From Ghiorsea sp. (lineage in GTDB: Bacteria > Pseudomonadota > Zetaproteobacteria > Mariprofundales > Mariprofundaceae), in assembly GCA_027053695.1 (NCBI GenBank), contig JALUHL010000091.1:1-12199 (forward strand): a stretch of 12,199 nt of DNA, written 5' to 3'. The notes under the pieces were generated by a model. The model was not told where the DNA came from, did not search any database, and was given only the letters and a program-made list of their open reading frames with translations. Below, in pieces: positions 7,626-12,199 of the stretch (position 1 is the first letter of the stretch; each line of letters starts with the position of its first letter). A program made the position numbers and the translations under genes.

Positions 7626-8780
7626 TTATTCAAGCTCAAGCTGTCTGTGGAAGTTGGTTAAATTATCACAACCCTTTTCACGCACAACCACCAAATCTTC
7701 TAAACGTACGCCACCAATATGTGCATAATATAAACCTGGTTCTACAGTAACCACCATACGCTCTTCTAATATCGCACCATTTTTGGATACGCGTGGCGCT
7801 TCGTGGATATCCAAGCCAACACCATGACCTGTGCCATGAAAGAAACCACCTTGTTTACCATCGATAACACCTGTCTTAAAACCTTGGCTATCAAAATGAG
7901 AGGTGATGCTTTGATGGATGTTGGACGTGTCTGCCCCAGCTTGCACCATATCCAAACCCATGCTTTGCCCTTCGAGTACCGTTTGATACATCTTCGCAAG
8001 TTCTGGTGATGCCTTGCCTTTAACATAGGTTCGTGTCATATCCCCCCAATAACCTGATGCGACAAGCCGCGGGAAAATATCAATGATAATAGGTTGATGC
8101 GCTGCGATTTCGCCTGAACCCATATTGTGTGGGTCTGCTGATTGTGTGCTACATGCGACAATGGTGTGTGAAGGTACGGCACCTTGTCCGATAAGGAAGG
8201 TTTCAATCACCGCGCGAATGGCTTCAGATGTTACCACTTCACCCGCTTGCTCGTGAGAGCTTGGGAAAGTAACCAAGCCATCATTGGTAATACCACATGC
8301 CGCAAGAAACTGTTCAGCTTGCAGCATACTTTGCGCAGTCAGTTTTTCAGCATGTGCTAATTGTTTGATTTCCATTTCGGATTTGATGATACGCTCAGGA
8401 AACAGGCTGGCAGGGCTGGGTGTAATCTCAAAACCAAGGGCGGATAGCTCATGAGCATACAACAAGGGGAAATCGGCAGGTACAGTGATGTGTTTCACTT
8501 GATGGTCTTGCAAAAAGGCTGCTGCTGCAGTGCTTAAGCTGCGTTGCCAACCGTTTGCTTTAGCTTTGTTATGCCAGATCGTATCCAAATGAATGTCATC
8601 TAATTTGGATTGCGCTTTAGCTCTATCCACTTCTAATGGTGACAATAAACCATGCCAAGTGGTGGTGCTTTCTTGATCTATGCCAATAACAATAAACGCA
8701 TCTGGCACAAACAATCCCGACACATACAGCATATCTGCATGATGCTCAGAATCGGAAATCAGAAGTTTAGCAGTACTCAT
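7626..8780 (-). CDS. M24-family metallopeptidase (Xaa-Pro aminopeptidase/dipeptidase-like)
   Basis: This is a predicted cytoplasmic dinuclear-metal peptidase cleaving the N-terminal residue from Xaa-Pro peptides, or Xaa-Pro dipeptides. The 384-residue product has a creatinase-like N-terminal domain (about 1-130) and a pita-bread catalytic domain (about 140-375). The five metal ligands are present: D234 (IIIDIFPR), D247 (GDMTRTY), H319 (FHGTGHGVGLDIHE), E347 (VTVEPGLY) and E361 (VRLEDL). The first ligand sits in IDIFP rather than the commoner DxG form. The start ATG overlaps the bolA stop as ATGA. It is the third and last gene of the minus-strand operon. The choice between pepP- and pepQ-type specificity is not possible by eye, so no symbol is given. 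Confidence 0.9.
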   Translation of the reverse strand: MSTAKLLISDSEHHADMLYVSGLFVPDAFIVIGIDQESTTTWHGLLSPLEVDRAKAQSKLDDIHLDTIWHNKAKANGWQRSLSTAAAAFLQDHQVKHITVPADFPLLYAHELSALGFEITPSPASLFPERIIKSEMEIKQLAHAEKLTAQSMLQAEQFLAACGITNDGLVTFPSSHEQAGEVVTSEAIRAVIETFLIGQGAVPSHTIVACSTQSADPHNMGSGEIAAHQPIIIDIFPRLVASGYWGDMTRTYVKGKASPELAKMYQTVLEGQSMGLDMVQAGADTSNIHQSITSHFDSQGFKTGVIDGKQGGFFHGTGHGVGLDIHEAPRVSKNGAILEERMVVTVEPGLYYAHIGGVRLEDLVVVREKGCDNLTNFHRQLELE

Positions 8781-9043
8781 TCAGGTGATTTAGCGTTGAT
8801 GCTCAAAGCATGAATGACAGCAGGGAATAAATGCTTGGTAGCATCATTGACCATACGGTGTTTTTGCAAACGGGATTTACCCGTAAAAGCATCAGCAACG
8901 ATATTAACGATATAGTGGCCGCCGCCATCTTTGGCTCCAGCATGTCCTGCGTGTTTGTAGGATTCATCAATCACTTCCAAGGCAACAGGCGAAAAGGCTT
9001 GCTGCAAAGCGGCTTTAATCTGTTCGCTGCCTTGCATGGTCAT
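8777..9043 (-). CDS. bolA: BolA family protein
   Basis: BolA-like proteins pair with monothiol glutaredoxins to bind or pass on [2Fe-2S] clusters, and in E. coli BolA also influences cell shape and transcription. The 88-residue product has the class II KH-like fold signature: DESYKHAGHAGAKDGGGHY at about 26-44, then FTGKSRLQKHRMV at 53-65 with the conserved His62. The HAGHAG form resembles the BolA type common in alphaproteobacteria more than E. coli BolA. ATG 9043 is preferred because AAGGA lies about 7 bases upstream; an ATG two codons further in is possible. Both ends overlap neighbours by ATGA. No glutaredoxin gene is nearby. The symbol names the family rather than a proven orthologue. 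Confidence 0.9.
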   Translation of the reverse strand: MTMQGSEQIKAALQQAFSPVALEVIDESYKHAGHAGAKDGGGHYIVNIVADAFTGKSRLQKHRMVNDATKHLFPAVIHALSINAKSPE

Positions 9044-9318
9044 GCAGCATCCTTATTTTGACGGTAAAGCACAAATATTTTCCCAATCTTATGCACTAGC
9101 TCGGCATTTGTTTTGGCTACTAGCTCAGCCGCAGCAGCTTTGCGCCCATCCCTATCATCGCTCTGGATTTGCACTTTAATCAACTCGTGGGTGTTGAGTG
9201 CGTTATCTGTTTCAGCGACTAGGCTCTCAGATACACCATGCTGTCCCACTTGAATGATCACTTTAAGGTGGTGGGCTTGTGATTTTAATGCGCGTTTTTT
9301 CTTATTATCTAAACTCAT
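9040..9318 (-). CDS. yhbY: YhbY-like CRM-domain RNA-binding protein
   Basis: YhbY proteins are small CRM-domain factors that associate with pre-50S ribosomal subunits. From ATG 9318 the product is 92 residues (E. coli YhbY is 97). It shows KKKRALKSQAHHLKVIIQVG, the GxxG RNA-binding loop G25-Q-H-G28, and the family motifs THELIKVQI and IGKIFVLYR. An upstream in-frame ATG at 9378 would add MNKTLAYLIPKILGYVNLGR. That extension does not resemble family members and would abut the divergent gene's start, so I prefer 9318. Neither start has a strong ribosome binding site. This is the first gene of the operon with bolA and the M24 peptidase. yhbY more commonly sits near ftsH/rlmE, so this context is less usual. 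Confidence 0.88.
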   Translation of the reverse strand: MSLDNKKKRALKSQAHHLKVIIQVGQHGVSESLVAETDNALNTHELIKVQIQSDDRDGRKAAAAELVAKTNAELVHKIGKIFVLYRQNKDAA

Positions 9319-9337
9319 ACGGCCAAGATTAACGTAT

Positions 9338-9351
9338 CCAAGAATTTTTGG
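9338..9351. promoter_or_regulatory. 14-bp near-palindrome in the yhbY/GGDEF divergent intergenic region
   Basis: CCAAGAATTTTTGG pairs with itself at all but one position pair. It sits in the 60-base gap between the divergent starts of yhbY (9318) and the GGDEF gene (9379), where an operator or promoter would be expected. A/T-rich palindromes this short can arise by chance, so the call is weak. Confidence 0.2.
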
Positions 9352-9378
9352 TATCAAATATGCTAATGTCTTATTCAT

Positions 9379-10290
9379 ATGCTAATGACACAAGAGAAAG
9401 AAGCGCCAAAACGATTGCGGGATGACCCTAGCCGGGTTGTCATACTTGGCGCGGGGCGTGGCGGCTCAGCCATGCTAGAAACCTTGTTGGAAGAGGATTT
9501 GGTTGAAGTTGTGGCCATGGTAGATATTGATACCCATGCTCAAGGGCTGATGCTGGCAAAGGATCATCATATTCAAACCTATACCGATGTTGAGCAGGCT
9601 ATTTTAGCGTGTGCACCATGCGTTGTGTTCAATCTTACAGGTAATGAAATGGTCGAAGAGGTGGCTGCAAGTATTCTAGGTGTAGGTGGTGTGATTGGTG
9701 GTTTAGAAGCAAGATTAATGTGGCGCATGGTGACTGACCTTAAAAAAGCTAAAAAAGATTTAGAGTTTCAAGCCAGCCACGACATGTTAACCAATTTGGT
9801 GAATCGCAGGTTTATGCTCACGCAAATTGAGCAAGAGTTGGATCGATGCCGAAGATATGGTGCGACCTGCTCTGTGGTGATGTTAGATTTGGATCATTTT
9901 AAGCAGGTCAATGATCATTACGGTCATGCCGCGGGTGATGAGGTGCTCAAGGTTTTAACCTCACGCATTAGTCAACACCTGCGTGGTGCGGATACGCTGG
10001 CGCGTTGGGGTGGTGAAGAGTTCTTGGTTTTGCTTCCGCACACAAGCAAAGCCGAGGCAAAAATGGCAGCAGAGAAGTGTTTACAGGTGATTGTTTCCAA
10101 AGAGATTAAGCTGGGTCTAAGTGTTCATGTCAGTGTGAGTTTTTCAGCGGGTGTGGCGTGTTTTGATGAGCTTAGGCAGGAGCAATCACTCAAAGGGCTT
10201 GCCGATGAAATGCTGATGCTTGCTGATAAACGCCTTTATAGGGCGAAAGATTTGGGGCGTGCTCAAATTATCAGTGAGGATGAAGCTTAA
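9379..10290 (+). CDS. Diguanylate cyclase with N-terminal Rossmann-like (NAD-binding type) domain
   Basis: The C-terminal half is a GGDEF domain making c-di-GMP from two GTP: HDMLTNLVNRR at about 134-144, DLDHFKQVND at 170-179, active-site GGEEF at 211-215, and an intact product-inhibition site RGAD (202-205) five residues before it. It should therefore be an active, feedback-inhibited cyclase. Residues about 18-115 look like a dinucleotide-binding Rossmann fold: VVILGAGRGGS at 20-30, an acidic end of the second strand (VDID, 48-51) as in NAD(H)-binding proteins, then alternating strands and helices. A Lys-rich helix (about 113-132) links the two. No membrane segment is seen. I infer that redox state or a nucleotide ligand controls c-di-GMP synthesis. 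ATG 9379 and ATG 9385 are both possible starts, neither with a clear ribosome binding site. A small lipoprotein gene follows. Confidence 0.88.
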   Translation: MLMTQEKEAPKRLRDDPSRVVILGAGRGGSAMLETLLEEDLVEVVAMVDIDTHAQGLMLAKDHHIQTYTDVEQAILACAPCVVFNLTGNEMVEEVAASILGVGGVIGGLEARLMWRMVTDLKKAKKDLEFQASHDMLTNLVNRRFMLTQIEQELDRCRRYGATCSVVMLDLDHFKQVNDHYGHAAGDEVLKVLTSRISQHLRGADTLARWGGEEFLVLLPHTSKAEAKMAAEKCLQVIVSKEIKLGLSVHVSVSFSAGVACFDELRQEQSLKGLADEMLMLADKRLYRAKDLGRAQIISEDEA

Positions 10291-10339
10291 GCTTGATGCA
10301 GGTTAAGCTTTGCCTTACGCTTGGCTAATATCAACAGCT

Positions 10340-10345
10340 AAGGAG
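10340..10345 (+). promoter_or_regulatory. Shine-Dalgarno site deciding the small lipoprotein start
   Basis: AAGGAG lies 7 bases before ATG 10353. It favours that start over the in-frame TTG at 10347, which is only one base after the site. Confidence 0.8.
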
Positions 10346-10352
10346 ATTGGTT

Positions 10353-10550
10353 ATGAATGTATCACGTGTATTATTGATGATAGCTGCAGTGGCAGTGCTA
10401 TCGGCTTGTTCGAGTGGTGGTAAACCATTGGTTTATAAACATCCTGAAACAAAGAATATCGTTCTACTGCAGGGTGATACATTGCAATGTGAGCCTCTAT
10501 TTCGTAAAGCTGGTTTCAAACGTGTGGATACAGGTGAAATTGAGCAATAA
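10353..10550 (+). CDS. Small predicted lipoprotein of unknown function
   Basis: The 65-residue product has a clear lipoprotein signal peptide: MNVSRVLLMIAAVAVLSACS, lipobox L16-S17-A18-C19, with Ser after the Cys, which suggests the outer membrane. The mature part is only about 47 residues. It begins with a short Ser/Gly stretch, then a polar segment and KNIVLLQGDTLQCEPLFRKAGFKRVD, which has one internal Cys and a basic patch. I do not recognise the family. A strong ribosome binding site and an intrinsic terminator directly after the stop argue that it is a real gene. It lies 62 bases after the diguanylate cyclase gene and may share its transcript or have its own promoter. Confidence 0.75.
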   Translation: MNVSRVLLMIAAVAVLSACSSGGKPLVYKHPETKNIVLLQGDTLQCEPLFRKAGFKRVDTGEIEQ

Positions 10551-10586
10551 GCCGCTTCAGAGCTGATGCTCTGCGGCATAATTTTT
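10551..10586 (+). terminator. Intrinsic terminator after the small lipoprotein gene
   Basis: GCCGC (10551-10555) and AGAGC (10559-10563), separated by a 3-base bulge, pair with GCTCT (10568-10572) and GCGGC (10573-10577) around a TGAT loop. ATAATTTTT follows. The hairpin starts at the base after the lipoprotein stop codon and covers the last codons of the convergent NUDIX gene. Confidence 0.7.
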
Positions 10587-10970
10587 AAACATTTGAATCA
10601 ATGCCTGATTCGCTTCAGGCATTTTTTTTGTTTCCAAATCTGATAAAGCGCACCATATATATTCGCTTTCAGCAGCCACTAAAGCTTTATCCTCTTGATA
10701 ACATAGAAAAAAGCTAAAGCTTAAATCTACATTGTCATAATGATGTTGATGTTCGCCCATGTTTTGCCAACTTTTCCCCACTAAACCAGTTTCTTCTTTT
10801 AACTCTCGTTTGGCAGCAGTCAAAGGCGCTTCTCCTGCTTTAATTTTGCCGCCCGGGAAAGACCATACATCAGGGTAATGCACATCAGGCGCGCGCTTAA
10901 GCAGCAGTATTTCATGCTTGTGATTCAAGATAGCAATCAATGCGATGGCTTGTTTTTTGGCTTGTTGCAT
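10557..10970 (-). CDS. NUDIX hydrolase, MutT-like
   Basis: NUDIX enzymes hydrolyse nucleoside diphosphate derivatives; MutT proteins remove 8-oxo-dGTP to prevent A:T to C:G mutations. The 137-residue product (E. coli MutT is 129) has a complete Nudix box: G41-x5-E47-x7-R55-E56-L57-x-E59-E60-x-G62-L63. DVWSFPGGKI precedes it, and the C-terminal pattern W-x-AL-x-DLE followed by MPEANQALI resembles the MutT end. AGGAG at 10976-10980 (read on the minus strand) supports ATG 10970. It is a single gene, divergent from hisS and convergent with the small lipoprotein gene, whose terminator overlaps its last codons. Substrate choice within the superfamily cannot be read from the box alone, so mutT is only the best guess. 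Confidence 0.87.
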   Translation of the reverse strand: MQQAKKQAIALIAILNHKHEILLLKRAPDVHYPDVWSFPGGKIKAGEAPLTAAKRELKEETGLVGKSWQNMGEHQHHYDNVDLSFSFFLCYQEDKALVAAESEYIWCALSDLETKKMPEANQALIQMFKNYAAEHQL

Positions 10971-11000
10971 GCTTGCTCCTCATGGTTTGCCTTTGATTTT

Positions 11001-11028
11001 TTGTGATTATGCCTTGATTGCGTATAGT
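11001..11028 (+). promoter_or_regulatory. hisS: Candidate sigma-70 promoter of hisS
   Basis: TTGTGA (11001-11006) and TATAGT (11023-11028) match the -35 and -10 consensus at four and five of six positions with a 16-base spacer. They lie in the 94-base divergent gap, 36 bases before the hisS ATG. Assigned by eye only. Confidence 0.4.
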
Positions 11029-11064
11029 TGCACGCAAGCAACTTCCAAGCATAGGGATTTCGAT

Positions 11065-12199
11065 ATGGCAAAGCAAAAATTACAAAGCATTCGAGGCATT
11101 CACGATGGCCTTCCGGCGCAGGTTCGCTCATGGCGACATATTGAAGAGGTTGCGAGAAATGTATTTGCATCTTTTGCTTTTTCCGAAGTTCGGTTGCCGA
11201 TTTTAGAGCCAACAGAGCTTTTTGTGCGTTCAGTGGGCGAGAAAACAGATATTGTATCCAAAGAAATGTATGCCTTTGAAGATCAAGGCGGCGACAACAT
11301 TTGCTTGCGCCCAGAAGGAACTGCAGGTGCGGTGCGTGCTTATTTGCAAGCAGGTTTAACCAGAGCAGGCGCACAGCGCTGGTTTTATATGGGGCCAATG
11401 TTTAGGCGAGAGCGCCCGCAAAAAGGACGTTTGCGTCAATTCCAACAAATCGGAGCAGAGTTTTTTGGTGTGTCTGGTTTTGTGGAAGATGTGGAAGTAT
11501 TGGTGATGGCGCAGCGCTTCTTGGATGAGCTAGGTATTGAGCAAACACGATTGGAAATCAATTCTTTGGGTTGCGCTGAATGCAGACCAGCATACCGTGA
11601 GGCACTTGTATCATTCTTAGAAGAGAAAAAGGAAGCGTTGTGTGAAACATGCCACGAACGTATGGGTTCAAACCCTATGCGGGTGTTGGATTGTAAAGTC
11701 AAAACCTGCCAAGCAGCACTTACGGACGCACCAGAAATGGTCAACCATTTATGCCAAGCCTGTGATGCCCATTTCTCAGGGTTAAAAGAAGGTTTAACTG
11801 CGCTGGATATATCGTTCACGATTAACCCGCGCATTGTCCGTGGTTTGGATTATTATAATCGCACGGCATTTGAGTTCATCACGGATCAACTGGGCGCACA
11901 AGGCACGGTGTTGGCAGGTGGTCGTTATGATGGGCTTGTTGAATCATTGGGAGGGCCTGCCACGCCTGCCATTGGTTTTGCCGCAGGTATGGAGCGTTTG
12001 GAAATGTTACTTCCTCAAGCCAAATCAAGTGCGCCTGATATAGCTGTGGTGGCTTTGGGTGATGCGGCATCTGCATATGCTTTGCAGCAAGCGGCGAAGC
12101 TTAGAGAAGCTGGGTTGTCTGTGATTCATTGTGGTGGCGGAAGTGCTAAGAAACAATTCAAAATGGCTGATCGTGAAGGTGCAAAGTTCGTCGTCACCA
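11065..12199 (+). CDS. hisS: Histidyl-tRNA synthetase, 3' end beyond the window
   Basis: HisRS charges tRNA-His with histidine. The frame opens at ATG 11065 and stays open to the right edge: 378 codons, so about 40-50 C-terminal residues are missing relative to a typical ~424. Class II motifs are visible: motif 1 around residues 44-71, motif 2 at FRRERPQKGRLRQFQQIG (113-130), the histidine-binding signatures RGLDYYNRTAFEF (259-271) and AGGRYDGLVE (284-293), and motif 3 at GFAAGMERLEML (304-315). The anticodon-binding domain begins near residue 325. Between motif 2 and the HisA signature lie eight cysteines in paired spacing: C170/C173, C193/C196, C210/C215 and C230/C233. E. coli HisRS lacks most of these, so they may form metal sites. 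The gene is divergent from the NUDIX gene. Confidence 0.96.
   Translation, partial: MAKQKLQSIRGIHDGLPAQVRSWRHIEEVARNVFASFAFSEVRLPILEPTELFVRSVGEKTDIVSKEMYAFEDQGGDNICLRPEGTAGAVRAYLQAGLTRAGAQRWFYMGPMFRRERPQKGRLRQFQQIGAEFFGVSGFVEDVEVLVMAQRFLDELGIEQTRLEINSLGCAECRPAYREALVSFLEEKKEALCETCHERMGSNPMRVLDCKVKTCQAALTDAPEMVNHLCQACDAHFSGLKEGLTALDISFTINPRIVRGLDYYNRTAFEFITDQLGAQGTVLAGGRYDGLVESLGGPATPAIGFAAGMERLEMLLPQAKSSAPDIAVVALGDAASAYALQQAAKLREAGLSVIHCGGGSAKKQFKMADREGAKFVVT

Noticed and set aside
9319..9378. N-terminal extension of YhbY starting at 9378
   Set aside because: The 20 added residues do not match the family, there is no ribosome binding site, and it would remove all space for a divergent promoter.
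10283..10310. AAGCTTAAGCTT palindrome and nearby TTAAGCTT as a terminator after the diguanylate cyclase
   Set aside because: The possible stem is only 8 bp and A/T-rich, and the following bases (TGCCTTACGC) are not a T-tract. The stronger terminator is at 10551.
10347..10352. TTG 10347 as start of the small lipoprotein
   Set aside because: It begins one base after the Shine-Dalgarno sequence; ATG 10353 has ideal spacing.
10937..11398. A 153-codon open frame on the minus strand across the hisS start
   Set aside because: It lies antisense to clear HisRS sequence and the start of the NUDIX gene, has no recognisable motif, and its composition looks like a shadow frame.
11436..11834. A 132-codon minus-strand open frame inside hisS
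   Set aside because: It is antisense to conserved HisRS motifs and Cys pairs, with no start context or family resemblance.
1..12199. Search for CRISPR arrays, tRNA genes, insertion sequences, toxin-antitoxin or defence genes
   Set aside because: No regularly spaced repeats, cloverleaf-like genes, transposase or defence-type motifs were seen. Nearly all of the sequence is taken up by recognisable housekeeping or envelope genes.

Overview
The window is ordinary-looking Gram-negative chromosome. Most genes belong to core families typical of Proteobacteria: GMP synthase, an outer-membrane-type FKBP lipoprotein, TolB, BolA, YhbY and a MutT-like hydrolase. Base composition looks moderate, somewhat below 50% G+C, and is fairly even across the window. 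The sequence does not identify a species. There are no tRNA or rRNA genes, CRISPR arrays or transposases, and coding density is very high.

Layout. (1) Positions 1-7501 are a run of eight genes on the + strand: the 3' end of guaA, an FKBP-type prolyl isomerase lipoprotein, tolB, cysC, a bifunctional manC-type enzyme, gmd, a second gmd-like gene, and galU. From the isomerase to galU the genes are separated by at most about 36 bases, and several overlap (GTGA, ATGA, 8 nt). They are probably co-transcribed. (2) Positions 7502-7625 hold a perfect 24-bp inverted repeat. Its arms match the dRS3 consensus ATTCCC-N8-GGGAAT known from Neisseria and similar repeats elsewhere. (3) Positions 7626-9318 are a compact minus-strand operon, yhbY-bolA-M24 peptidase, whose joints are ATGA overlaps. 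(4) Positions 9379-10550 on the + strand hold a diguanylate cyclase fused to an N-terminal Rossmann-like domain, then a very small lipoprotein with a strong ribosome binding site. An intrinsic terminator ends this unit and runs into the 3' end of the next, convergent gene. (5) Positions 10557-10970 on the minus strand encode a MutT/NUDIX hydrolase. Divergent from it, hisS starts at 11065 and runs off the right edge.

How the genes work together. cysC, manC, gmd, the gmd paralogue and galU supply activated building blocks: PAPS, GDP-mannose, a GDP-4-keto-6-deoxyhexose and UDP-glucose. This suggests precursor supply for a surface polysaccharide or LPS, possibly sulfated. No glycosyltransferase or sulfotransferase is visible here. 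The FKBP lipoprotein and TolB act in the envelope.

I found no convincing wholly new multi-gene system. The most interesting items are the Rossmann-GGDEF fusion, a 7-codon leader ORF that takes the only good ribosome binding site before cysC, the gmd paralogue with an altered catalytic triad, and the dRS3-like inverted repeat.
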